A DNA stretch of 64,000 nt from CAVTHK01 sp964552235. Lineage in GTDB: Bacteria; Spirochaetota; Spirochaetia; SZUA-6; CAVTHK01. The notes under the pieces were generated by a model. That model made no database searches and was not told the DNA's origin. It saw nothing but the letters and a program-made list of their open reading frames with translations. Both the position numbers and the translations under genes were made by a program. The DNA is taken from assembly GCA_964552235.1 (NCBI GenBank), contig CAZKGO010000004.1:35568-99567 (forward strand), in the 5' to 3' direction. Shown here one piece after another: positions 1 through 7,507 of this stretch; position 1 is the first letter of the stretch, and the number at the start of each line of letters is the position of its first letter.

Positions 1-255
1 GACCGGATCGGAATCCGGCGCTTCCTACCGGAGGACGCCTACTGCGACGTGATCTCGTCGTTCCATCTTCCCCAGGGAGTGGCCTACCAGGAGCTCCACG
101 ACCTGCTCAAGAAGGCCGGCTTCGTGATCTACGCCGGCCAGGCGGGGCTCTATCACTCGATCTTCCGGATCGCGAACATGGGGGCCATCACCGACGCGGA
201 CCTGAAGCGGCTGATCGCCGTGTTCCGCAGGCGGTTCGGAGCGCCGCGGGCGTGA
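1..255 (+). CDS. phnW: 2-aminoethylphosphonate--pyruvate transaminase, C-terminal part (5' end outside window)
   Basis: The first 84 codons visible are the C-terminal end of a class V PLP aminotransferase. The family signature FVIYAGQAGLYHSIFRIANM followed by GAITDADLKRLI is the typical PhnW ending. PhnW interconverts phosphonoacetaldehyde plus alanine with 2-aminoethylphosphonate (AEP) plus pyruvate. Because a PntC-like AEP cytidylyltransferase lies just downstream, the biosynthetic direction (making AEP for a surface glycan) is inferred rather than AEP breakdown. PEP mutase and phosphonopyruvate decarboxylase would be expected upstream, outside the window. The gene ends with RRFGAPRA and a TGA. 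A second, degenerate copy of this 3' end lies at about 905-987. Confidence 0.85.
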   Translation, partial: DRIGIRRFLPEDAYCDVISSFHLPQGVAYQELHDLLKKAGFVIYAGQAGLYHSIFRIANMGAITDADLKRLIAVFRRRFGAPRA

Positions 256-366
256 GTGAGGGCTGCGCAAGCGGCATCACTATCCGGGTGGAACGCCGCC
301 ATGTCGGAGTGCCGCTGGCCGGGCAGGCCCCTGGAACAAGCGCTCAAACACTGGTACCTTTGGGTT

Positions 367-588
367 ATGGCCGACGTGAAGGAGATTATTTTCGTCGTGG
401 AAGACGACCCCGAGGGCGGATTGACAGCCCGCGCGCTAGGGGAGAGCATCTTCACCGAAGCGGACACCATGGAGGAGCTCAGGCGGTCGGTCCTTGACGC
501 GTTGCGGTGCCACTATAGCGACGAATCCGAGATCCCACGAATCATCAGGCTGCACCGGGTCCAGGACGAGATCCTTGCCTATGCCTAG
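367..588 (+). CDS. hicB: HicB-like antitoxin (short type)
   Basis: A 73-residue protein that starts at ATG 367, where the antitoxin-like sequence begins. It has the pattern of the short HicB-type antitoxins encoded next to HicA: a central GGLTARALGESIFTEADTME stretch, then LRRSVLDALRCHY, and an IRLHRVQDEIL ending. Such proteins have a partial RNase H-like fold, bind the HicA mRNA interferase and neutralise it. The gene overlaps hicA by 8 nt, normal for this module in either gene order. It sits between phnW and the phosphonate cytidylyltransferase, so it interrupts a metabolic operon. With the toxin frame broken (see hicA) it may now be an orphan. Confidence 0.75.
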   Translation: MADVKEIIFVVEDDPEGGLTARALGESIFTEADTMEELRRSVLDALRCHYSDESEIPRIIRLHRVQDEILAYA

Positions 589-817
589 AGTTCCGCGGGA
601 CTGCAGCGCGCAGCGGCTCGAGAAGTTGCTGCGCAGGTACGGATACGAGCCGGTCCGCCAAACCGGCAGTCACATTCGGCTGCACTCCAACGCACACGAT
701 CACTCAATTACCGTGCCGGATCACGATCCGATAAAGGTCGGCACGTTGTAGGCAATCCTGACGGACATAGCAGCAAAGACAGGGACGGACAAGCGGCTCT
801 TGATCGAGCAGCTGTAG
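581..817 (+). pseudogene. hicA: HicA-like mRNA interferase toxin, interrupted by an in-frame TAG
   Basis: Starting at ATG 581 the frame reads MPRVPRDCSAQRLEKLLRRYG, then RQTGSHIRL, with the catalytic His in GSH, and ends VPDHDPIKVGTL before a TAG at 749-751. Directly after the TAG the same frame continues AILTDIAAKTGTDKRLLIEQL to a second TAG at 815-817. That continuation is the normal HicA C-terminal helix (family pattern VGTL-x-AIL-x-D), so the stop replaces one residue inside a conserved motif. The product would be 56 residues instead of about 78. Most likely this is a nonsense-inactivated toxin. A sequencing error or readthrough is possible but has no direct support. Confidence 0.75.
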
Positions 818-904
818 AGCTGGCACGCTGCGTTTCCAGCGCCGCTGAGGCGCGATATCGCGGTTTGGTGCTGTCTGACCTCATAGACGAAATGACCCAG
901 AATG

Positions 905-987
905 CTGCGCGTCGCGAAGATGGGCGCGACCAGGGCCCGGATTTCCGGCGGCTGATCGCTGTGTTGCGAGAGGGGTTCAAGGAATGA
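905..987 (+). pseudogene. degenerate second copy of the phnW 3' end
   Basis: About 80 bp here resemble the 3' end of phnW at about 169-250. One frame reads LRVAKMGA where phnW reads FRIANMGA. After a frame shift another frame reads FRRLIAVLREGFKE and stops at 985-987, where phnW reads LKRLIAVFRRRF. The stop overlaps the ATG of the cytidylyltransferase at 984 in an ATGA, as a true upstream operon partner would. It therefore looks like the original phnW-pntC junction, displaced by the insertion or recombination that brought in hicBA. The stretch 818-904 between hicA and this remnant shows nothing recognisable. Confidence 0.6.
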
Positions 988-1712
988 GCGGTGCTGCGCA
1001 AACCGCCGTGATCCTCGCTGCCGGCAGGGGTACGAGGCTCGGAGGCCTGGGAACGAGGATTCCCAAGGGATTCCTCAGGCTAGGTGGGCAGACGATCATC
1101 GAGGACTCGATCGACAAGCTCGTCGCCCGCGGGATCAGGCACATCGTCATCGTGACCGGCCACCTGGTCCACTTCTACCGCGAGCTGGCCGCCCGGCGCG
1201 ACGGCCTCCTGGAGACCGTGCACAACACCAAGTACGCGGAGCTCGGCAGCTTCTACTCGCTGCAGGTAGGCCTCGAGCGGGCGGCCGGTGCCGGCCCGCT
1301 GCTGCTGCTGGAATCGGACCTCGTCTACGAGGAGCGCGCGCTCGATGAGGTGCTGGCGGATCCGCGCGAAGACCTGGTGCTGCTGTCGGGCCCGACCGGT
1401 TCGGGCGACGAGGTCTGGGTCGAGACCGACGGCGACGGACGGCTGCTCGCGATGAGCAAGGACCGCAGCCGGCTCGGACCCGGCATCGCCGGCGAGCTGG
1501 TGGGCATCACGCGGGTGTCGCCGCCGCTGGCCGAGATGCTGCGCAGCCTCCCCCCCCAAGGCGAGTACGAGGTGCGGGGTCTCGTCGCCGCATCGGCGCG
1601 CCGGCCCGTCTACTGCCGCCGCGTCGACGATCTGGTGTGGGCGGAGATCGACAATCACCAGCAGCTTCTGAGGGCCCGCGGCCTGGAGCTCGCCGGGAGA
1701 AGACGGACATGA
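984..1712 (+). CDS. pntC: 2-aminoethylphosphonate cytidylyltransferase-like (PntC-type nucleotidyltransferase)
   Basis: A 242-residue sugar-phosphate-type nucleotidyltransferase. The N-terminus ILAAGRGTRLGGLGTRIPKG is the nucleotide-binding loop with the family's activating Arg and Lys. LLLLESDLVYEE at about residues 105-116 supplies a metal-site Asp, and WAEIDNHQQL near residue 225 the second one. The short LicC-like architecture and the position after phnW match enzymes that make CMP-AEP from CTP and AEP, the activated form used to put aminoethylphosphonate on glycans or lipids. Activity on AEP rather than phosphocholine is inferred from the phnW context. It overlaps the upstream remnant and the downstream permease by ATGA, so translation is probably coupled. 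Confidence 0.7.
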   Translation: MSGAAQTAVILAAGRGTRLGGLGTRIPKGFLRLGGQTIIEDSIDKLVARGIRHIVIVTGHLVHFYRELAARRDGLLETVHNTKYAELGSFYSLQVGLERAAGAGPLLLLESDLVYEERALDEVLADPREDLVLLSGPTGSGDEVWVETDGDGRLLAMSKDRSRLGPGIAGELVGITRVSPPLAEMLRSLPPQGEYEVRGLVAASARRPVYCRRVDDLVWAEIDNHQQLLRARGLELAGRRRT

Positions 1713-2548
1713 GTGAGGCGGCGGAAGCTCAGCAGTGGGACCTGGTCATCGAGGCCGGGAAGACCGAGCGCCACTACTGGCGCGACCTCTGGCGCTACCG
1801 GGAGCTGTTCCTGTTTCTGGCCTGGCGCGACATCCTGGTGCGATACAAGCAGACTGTGTTTGGGGTTGCCTGGAGCGTGGTGCGCCCCGTGCTCACGATG
1901 GTCGTGTTCACGTTCGTGTTCGGGCGCGTGGCGAAGCTGCCGTCCGAGGGGTTGCCGTACCCCATCCTCGTGTATGCCGCAATGCTGCCCTGGCACTTCT
2001 TTGCCGAGTCGTTCTCGGAGGCGAGCAACAGCCTGATCAGCAGCTCGAGTCTGATCTCGAAGATCTATTTTCCCCGACTGATCGTTCCCGTGGCCAAGAC
2101 AGTCGTGAGCCTCGTCGACTTCGTCATCTCGTTCGGCGTCTACCTAGTCCTGATGCTCGCCTTTCGGGTTCCGCTCACCTGGAGGTTCGCGACGCTGCCG
2201 CTGTTCCTGTTCCTGGCTTTCGTCACGGCGCTTGGGCCCGCGCTTCTGGTCGCCAGCCTCAACGTTCGCTACCGCGACTTCCGCTACGTCGTCCCATTCA
2301 TCGTGCAGTTCGGGCTCTACGTATCGCCCGTCGGGTTCTCCAGCGCCGTCGTCCCCGACCGCTGGAGGCTGCTGTACTCGTTCAATCCCCTCGTGGGGGT
2401 GATCGACGGGTTCCGTTGGGCGCTGCTGGGCACGGCGAATCTGGGTGTCGTGGGTCTGGCCGTCTCGATCGCGATCGCTGCTGTCTTTCTCATGCTCGGC
2501 ATCAGCTACTTCCGCAGGACCGAGAGGACCTTTGCCGATGTCATATGA
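1709..2548 (+). CDS. wzm: O-antigen/polysaccharide ABC transporter permease (Wzm-type)
   Basis: A 279-residue ABC-2-type permease. A short cytoplasmic N-terminus contains YRELFLFLAWRDILVRYKQT, the usual Wzm/TagG amphipathic element, followed by about six membrane segments (GVAWSVVRPVLTMVVFTFVF, FVISFGVYLVLMLAFRV, LFLFLAFVTALGPALLVASL and others). The family's YLSP-like loop is present as FGLYVSPVGFSS. Wzm and Wzt export lipid-linked O-antigen chains from the cytoplasm to the periplasm. The start at ATG 1709 gives a 4-nt overlap with the cytidylyltransferase and removes an unrelated upstream extension. The ATPase follows after 51 bp that hold no gene. Confidence 0.9.
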   Translation: MSEAAEAQQWDLVIEAGKTERHYWRDLWRYRELFLFLAWRDILVRYKQTVFGVAWSVVRPVLTMVVFTFVFGRVAKLPSEGLPYPILVYAAMLPWHFFAESFSEASNSLISSSSLISKIYFPRLIVPVAKTVVSLVDFVISFGVYLVLMLAFRVPLTWRFATLPLFLFLAFVTALGPALLVASLNVRYRDFRYVVPFIVQFGLYVSPVGFSSAVVPDRWRLLYSFNPLVGVIDGFRWALLGTANLGVVGLAVSIAIAAVFLMLGISYFRRTERTFADVI

Positions 2549-2599
2549 GAGCGGCACTGCGGCTGAGCGTCGCGCTGCGATTTCGCTACGGAGGCTCGA

Positions 2600-3877
2600 G
2601 TGATACCGGTGATTGACCTCGAAGCCGTAGGCAAGAGGTACCTGATCAGGCACGACGAGAACAAGGCGCGCTACCGCACCGTACGGGATCAGATCGGCAC
2701 CATGGCCAGGCGCGTCGGTCAGACGATCGCGGGCAGGCCTTCGCAGCTGCGGCGCGAAGAGTTCTGGGCGCTCCGCGACGTCTCTCTCAGCGTCCAGCAG
2801 GGCGACCGGCTCGGGATCATCGGCCGCAACGGCGCCGGCAAGTCGACGCTGCTCAAGCTTCTGAGCCGCATCACGGAGCCGACGACGGGAAGAATACGGG
2901 TGCGCGGCAGGGTAGCGAGCCTGCTCGAGGTAGGCACGGGTTTCCACCAGGAGCTGAGCGGGCGGGAGAACGTGTTCCTGAACGGCGCCATCCTGGGAAT
3001 GAGCCGCGGCGAGATCAAGCGCAAATTTGACGAGATCGTCGCGTTCTCAGAGGTCGAGAAGTTCATAGACACGCCGGTCAAGCGCTACTCCAGCGGTATG
3101 CACGTCCGTCTGGCGTTCGCCGTTGCGGCGCATCTGGAGCCGGAGATCCTGCTTGTCGACGAAGTGCTGGCGGTCGGCGACCTGCAGTTCCAGAAGAAGT
3201 GTCTCGGCAAGATGGAGGCCGTCAGCGCCGAAGGCGGCCGCACCGTGCTGTTCGTGAGCCACAACATGGCCGCCATCAGCTCCCTGTGCAACCGCTGCGC
3301 GTACCTGTCCAAGGGTCGGCTGGAGTTCCTGGGCGGAACCTCGGACGCGATTCTCACCTACCACAACGCGACCGGCGGGAGCTCGCCCTCGCATGTCATC
3401 TACGGACATGGCGAGCAGGGTGACGAGACCGCGGAGCTGCTGTCCGGCATCATCGAGACAGACGGCGTTCCATTGCAGGACCTGTCGATTCACGACCAGG
3501 TCATGATCCGTTTCCGATACAGGGTCAAGAAGCGGACCGAGTCGGTCGTCGTGCCGAACATCCGCCTGACCAAAGCCGACGGAGCCGTCGTGTTTGTGAC
3601 CAACGCCGCGAATGTGTCGGGGGGCGCGGAGCCCGCGATCTACGAGGCCGAGTGCCGGATACCGGCGGACCTGCTCAACGATGGCGCCTACTTTGTCGGG
3701 CTCGCCTTGACGAGCTACTCCCGCAACGGGCTGAAAGTGAACTGCTGGGACCAGAACGCGCTCTCCTTCAACGTGCGCGATCCCATGGATGAGCGATCCA
3801 ACCGCTACGGATACGGCGGATCAATGCCGGGCGCCGTGCGGCCGAGGCTCGATTGGTCGGTCAGGAGGGCCGACTGA
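2600..3877 (+). CDS. wzt: O-antigen ABC transporter ATPase with C-terminal glycan-binding domain (Wzt-type)
   Basis: A 425-residue protein starting at GTG 2600. Residues about 55-240 are the nucleotide-binding domain: Walker A GRNGAGKST, signature YSSGM, Walker B ILLVDEVLAVGD and the switch FVSHN. Residues about 270-425 form a beta-rich extension (from IIETDGVPLQDL to NVRDP) as in two-domain Wzt proteins. In studied systems that domain recognises a chemical cap on the non-reducing end of the finished chain and so links termination to export. Here AEP, formyl or methyl groups made by the neighbours are candidate caps; that is inference. Its TGA shares one base with the rfbF ATG. Confidence 0.9.
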   Translation: MIPVIDLEAVGKRYLIRHDENKARYRTVRDQIGTMARRVGQTIAGRPSQLRREEFWALRDVSLSVQQGDRLGIIGRNGAGKSTLLKLLSRITEPTTGRIRVRGRVASLLEVGTGFHQELSGRENVFLNGAILGMSRGEIKRKFDEIVAFSEVEKFIDTPVKRYSSGMHVRLAFAVAAHLEPEILLVDEVLAVGDLQFQKKCLGKMEAVSAEGGRTVLFVSHNMAAISSLCNRCAYLSKGRLEFLGGTSDAILTYHNATGGSSPSHVIYGHGEQGDETAELLSGIIETDGVPLQDLSIHDQVMIRFRYRVKKRTESVVVPNIRLTKADGAVVFVTNAANVSGGAEPAIYEAECRIPADLLNDGAYFVGLALTSYSRNGLKVNCWDQNALSFNVRDPMDERSNRYGYGGSMPGAVRPRLDWSVRRAD

Positions 3878-4650
3878 TGAAGGCGGTCGTGCTGGCCGGC
3901 GGCTACGGCACCCGACTGAGCGAAGAGACCGTCGCGCGACCCAAGCCGATGGTGGAGATCGGCGGCAAACCGATCATCTGGCACATCATGAAGATCTACT
4001 CCCACTACGGCATCAACGAGTTCATCGTGTGCCTCGGCTACAAGGGCTACGTCATCAAGGAGTACTTCGCCAACTACTTCCTTCACACCTCGGATGTCAC
4101 GTTCGACATGGCGCGCAACCGGATGCTGGTGCACGAGCAGCACGCCGAGCCGTGGAAGGTCACCCTGGTCGACACCGGCGAGGCGACTCTGACCGGCGGG
4201 CGGCTCAAGCGCGTCGCCCCGTACCTCGGCGACGAGGATTTCTGCCTGACCTACGGCGACGGCGTGGCCGACATCGACATCGCGAAGCTGGTGGAGTTCC
4301 ACCGGCAGCACGGCAAGCTGGCCACCCTCACTGCCATCCAGCCTCCCGGAAGGTACGGGGCGCTGGAGGTCGAGGAGCAACGGGTGGTGGAGTTCCGCGA
4401 GAAGCCTGCGGGCGAGGGCGGGTGGATCAACGGCGGGTTCTTTGTGCTGTCGCCGCGGGTGATGCAGTATATCGACGGCGACCAGACCGCCTGGGAACGG
4501 GAGCCGCTGTATCGCCTCGCCTCCGAAGGAAACCTGATGGCCTTCTATCACAGGGGGTTCTGGCAGGCGATGGACACACTGCGGGAAAAGACGCTCCTGG
4601 AGAATCTCTGGGCTTCGGCCAGGGCACCCTGGAAGGTATGGTCGTCGTGA
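3877..4650 (+). CDS. rfbF: glucose-1-phosphate cytidylyltransferase
   Basis: A 257-residue nucleotidyltransferase with the RfbF signature MKAVVLAGGYGTRLSEET, then RPKPMVEIGGKPIIWHIMKI, the active-site LTYGDGVADID at about residues 126-136, and GGFFVLSPRVMQYI. It converts CTP and glucose 1-phosphate to CDP-glucose, the entry step for CDP-linked deoxysugars. The fixed pairing with rfbG downstream supports the assignment over other nucleotidyltransferases. The start is ATG 3877, overlapping the wzt stop by one base; an upstream in-frame ATG at 3853 lies inside wzt and is less likely. Confidence 0.92.
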   Translation: MKAVVLAGGYGTRLSEETVARPKPMVEIGGKPIIWHIMKIYSHYGINEFIVCLGYKGYVIKEYFANYFLHTSDVTFDMARNRMLVHEQHAEPWKVTLVDTGEATLTGGRLKRVAPYLGDEDFCLTYGDGVADIDIAKLVEFHRQHGKLATLTAIQPPGRYGALEVEEQRVVEFREKPAGEGGWINGGFFVLSPRVMQYIDGDQTAWEREPLYRLASEGNLMAFYHRGFWQAMDTLREKTLLENLWASARAPWKVWSS

Positions 4651-5714
4651 AACCCTCGCGCTCCTTTTGGGACGGAAGACGTACATTCGTCACGGGCCAA
4701 ACCGGCTTCAAGGGCTCGTGGTTGTGCCTCTGGTTGGCGCGTCTCGGTGCGCGTGTGACCGGTCTCGCGCTCACTCCTTCCACGAGGCCCTCGCTGTTCG
4801 AGTCGGCTCAGGTGGCCGATCACCTGGAGCATTCCCTGATCGCCGATGTGCGGGATCGTGCGGCCGTGGCGGCCGCGGTGGAAGCCTGTCGACCCCAGGT
4901 CGTCTTTCACATGGCGGCGCAACCGCTTGTGCGGGAGTCGTACCGTCATCCGGTCGAGACTTTCGAAACCAATGTGATGGGTACGGTCAACCTGCTAGAA
5001 GCGGTGCGGGGGAGCCCCGGACTCCAGGCCGTCGTGGTCGTGACCACCGACAAGGTCTACGCCAACCCGGGCGGAACGTGGTGCTGGCCGTTCAGGGAGT
5101 CGGATCCCCTTGGCGCCTCGGATCCGTACTCCTCCAGCAAGGCCTGCAGCGAGCTGGTCGCCGCCTCGTATGCGGCCTCGTTCGCAGTGGGCCTCGCGAC
5201 CGCCCGCTCGGGGAACGTGCTCGGCGGCGGAGACTGGTCCGCCGAGCGCTTGATACCGGACTGCATCCGCGCTTTCGAGCGCGGCCAGAAGGTTCCGCTC
5301 AGGTTCCCGGACGCAGTCAGGCCCTGGCAGCACGTGCTGGACGCGCTCAGGGGTTACATCCTGCTTGCACAGTCTCTTGTGCAGGACCCTTCCAACTCCG
5401 GCGGAGCCTGGAACTTCTCTCCTCGGACCGACGATGCTCTCACGGTAGAGCAGATCGTGGCGGAGGTCTGCCGCCTGTGGGGGCACGGGGCGGAGTACGG
5501 CTGCCAACGGTCTGACGCGCAGGCGCTCAAGGAAGCGGGATTCCTCACCCTCGATCACTCCAGGGCGGCCGCCAGGCTCGGATGGAGGCCGCTTTGGAAC
5601 ATCGGGCAGACGCTGGCAAAGACCGTGGCCTGGTACAGAAGCTTCATCGACGACAGGGCGTCGGCCCGAGCGTTGTGCGAGCGCCAGATCGATGAGTACG
5701 AGGCCGGCCTGTGA
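4647..5714 (+). CDS. rfbG: CDP-glucose 4,6-dehydratase
   Basis: About 355 residues of extended short-chain dehydrogenase. RTFVTGQTGFKGSW is the NAD-binding loop typical of RfbG, HMAAQPLVRESYRHP the family signature, TTDKVYAN the active-site strand and DPYSSSKACSE the Tyr/Lys motif. Product: CDP-4-keto-6-deoxyglucose. The GTG at 4647 overlaps the rfbF stop as GTGA and has a GGAAGG about 10 nt upstream, so it is preferred; ATG 4638 is the alternative and adds three residues. This intermediate is the branch point for the epimerase, C-methyltransferase and aminotransferase that follow. Confidence 0.92.
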   Translation: MKPSRSFWDGRRTFVTGQTGFKGSWLCLWLARLGARVTGLALTPSTRPSLFESAQVADHLEHSLIADVRDRAAVAAAVEACRPQVVFHMAAQPLVRESYRHPVETFETNVMGTVNLLEAVRGSPGLQAVVVVTTDKVYANPGGTWCWPFRESDPLGASDPYSSSKACSELVAASYAASFAVGLATARSGNVLGGGDWSAERLIPDCIRAFERGQKVPLRFPDAVRPWQHVLDALRGYILLAQSLVQDPSNSGGAWNFSPRTDDALTVEQIVAEVCRLWGHGAEYGCQRSDAQALKEAGFLTLDHSRAAARLGWRPLWNIGQTLAKTVAWYRSFIDDRASARALCERQIDEYEAGL

Positions 5715-6262
5715 AAGCGACTGCCCTACCGATCCGTCCTGCGTTCAAGGTTCAGCTCGATCCGTGGCAGGACGCCCGCGGCAGATTCACGAGGCTGTTC
5801 TGCAGGCGGGAGCTCGCATCCTTTTCCGAGGGGCTCCAGATCGTCCAGATCAATCACTCGGTGACGCACGCGTGTGGTGCGCTTCGAGGCCTGCACTACC
5901 AGAAGCCTCCCCACGCGGAGGCCAAGATCGTGTGCTGCCTGCGCGGACGCGTCTTCGACGTGATGGTGGACCTTCGTACAGGTTCGCCGACGTTTCTTCG
6001 CTGGCACGCCGAACAGCTGAGCCCTGACGGCATCGCGATGGTCTGCATTCCCAGGGGCTTTGCTCATGGTTTCCAGGCGCTTGAGGAAGACTCCGAGCTG
6101 TTGTACTTGCACTCCGAGTACTACGCGCCCGAAGCCGAGGGGGGCCTGAGGCACGACGATCCTAGGCTCAGCATCCCGTGGCCGCTGCCTGTGGCGGAGA
6201 TCTCCGCGCGCGACCGCGGCCACCCGCTCCTCGACGACGATTTCGAAGGGGTCCGCCTGTGA
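5711..6262 (+). CDS. dTDP-4-dehydrorhamnose 3,5-epimerase-like cupin (acting on the CDP-4-keto-6-deoxy sugar)
   Basis: A 183-residue RmlC-family cupin. GALRGLHYQKPPHAEAKIV contains the catalytic-His motif, and MVCIPRGFAHGFQAL is the second family motif. RmlC-type enzymes epimerise C3 and/or C5 of 4-keto-6-deoxy nucleotide sugars. No dTDP-glucose genes lie nearby, so its substrate here is presumably CDP-4-keto-6-deoxyglucose from RfbG; that is inferred from position. It starts at GTG 5711 (GTGA overlap with rfbG) and its stop overlaps the next gene the same way. Whether it inverts C3, C5 or both cannot be read from the sequence. Confidence 0.8.
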   Translation: MKATALPIRPAFKVQLDPWQDARGRFTRLFCRRELASFSEGLQIVQINHSVTHACGALRGLHYQKPPHAEAKIVCCLRGRVFDVMVDLRTGSPTFLRWHAEQLSPDGIAMVCIPRGFAHGFQALEEDSELLYLHSEYYAPEAEGGLRHDDPRLSIPWPLPVAEISARDRGHPLLDDDFEGVRL

Positions 6263-7485
6263 AATGCCGCCTGTGTGGAGCGGACGCCGACACGGTCTTC
6301 GTGGACCTCGGGTCAGCGCCTCCTTCGAATTCGTTCCTCTCTCAGGCGCAGCTCGACGAGCCGGAGGTCCACTATCCTCTCAAGGTTGTCGTGTGCGACC
6401 GATGCCGTCTCGTGCAGATCCAGGAGTACAAGAAGTCCAGCGAAATCTTCGACAGGAACTACGTGTACTTCAGCTCGGTGTCGCGCACCTGGGTCGATCA
6501 CGCGCGCCGATACGCTGACGCGATCATCGGCCGGCTCGGCCTCGATCGGGGATCTCTGGTGGTTGAGGTCGGTGCCAACGACGGCTACCTGCTGCAGTTC
6601 TTCCGGAAAAAGGGGATCCCCTGCCTTGGCGTGGAGCCGACGCATTCCACGGCGGCCGCGGCCGCGGCGCGAGGGATCGAAATCGTCGAGGAGTTCTTCG
6701 GTCTCGACCTGGCCGCGAGACTCGCGGGCTCGCGCGGGTACGCCGACCTGATCGTCGGCAACAACGTGTTCGCCCACGTCCCCGATTCGCATGATTTCGT
6801 TTCCGGGCTCGCGCGCCTGCTCAAACCCCAGGGGACGGTCACCCTCGAGTTTCCCCATCTGCTCGAGCTGGTGCGCCACACCCAGTTCGACACCATCTAC
6901 CACGAGCACTTCTCGTATTATTCTCTCGGCGTCGTCTGCCGCCTGTGTTCGATGCACGGCCTGCAGGTGTACGACGTCGAAAGGCTGCCAACCCACGGCG
7001 GCTCCCTGAGGGTCTTCCTCCAGCACGTCGGCAATCCGCGGCCGGCATCCGCAAGCGTCGAACGACTGCTTGCCGAGGAGCGGGAGGCGGGAATGGAGAC
7101 CGTCGAGTACTACCGGGGCTTTCAGCAGAAAGTCGACGCGCTCAAAGACGCCTTTCTCCTGTTCCTGCTCGAGCAGAAGAGGGAGGGACGCCGCGTGGCC
7201 GGATACGGGGCGGCGGCGAAGGGCAACACCCTGCTGAATTACGCCGGCGTGAGGTCCGACCTGGTCGCGTTTGTGGCTGACGCGGCACCATCCAAGCAGG
7301 GCAAGTTCCTTCCTGGGAGCCACATTCCGGTTGTGGCAGAACCGAGAATTCGGGAGGAAAGGCCTGACGTCGTGCTGATCCTGCCCTGGAACATCCAGCA
7401 GGAGATCACGGCGCAGCTGTCGTACGTCGCCGACTGGGGCGGCAGGTTCGCCGTGGCCGTGCCTGAACTGCGACTGGTGGGCTGA
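6259..7485 (+). CDS. NDP-sugar C-methyltransferase (TylC3/EvaC/NovU family)
   Basis: A 408-residue three-domain methyltransferase. The N-terminal zinc-binding part has CRLCGA and later CDRCRLVQIQ. The central SAM-binding domain has VVEVGANDGYLLQFF and GVEPT at about residues 98-125. FDTIYHEHFSYYSL carries the His/Tyr residues used by this family to enolise the keto-sugar. The C-terminal Rossmann-like domain contains VAGYGAAAKGNTLLNY. Relatives add a methyl to C3 or C5 of 4-keto sugars, giving branched-chain sugars such as mycarose, epivancosamine and noviose. Here the substrate is probably the CDP-4-keto-6-deoxy sugar. It starts at GTG 6259 with a GTGA overlap, and 22 bp separate it from the next gene. 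Confidence 0.85.
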   Translation: MKCRLCGADADTVFVDLGSAPPSNSFLSQAQLDEPEVHYPLKVVVCDRCRLVQIQEYKKSSEIFDRNYVYFSSVSRTWVDHARRYADAIIGRLGLDRGSLVVEVGANDGYLLQFFRKKGIPCLGVEPTHSTAAAAAARGIEIVEEFFGLDLAARLAGSRGYADLIVGNNVFAHVPDSHDFVSGLARLLKPQGTVTLEFPHLLELVRHTQFDTIYHEHFSYYSLGVVCRLCSMHGLQVYDVERLPTHGGSLRVFLQHVGNPRPASASVERLLAEEREAGMETVEYYRGFQQKVDALKDAFLLFLLEQKREGRRVAGYGAAAKGNTLLNYAGVRSDLVAFVADAAPSKQGKFLPGSHIPVVAEPRIREERPDVVLILPWNIQQEITAQLSYVADWGGRFAVAVPELRLVG

Positions 7486-7507
7486 GATCGGATTCGAAGG
7501 AAGCGCC

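Noticed and set aside
3789..4646. Upstream extension of the CDP-glucose dehydratase frame
   Set aside because: It overlaps the whole of rfbF in another frame and its translation has no homology to SDR proteins; the GTG at 4647 or ATG at 4638 is the start.
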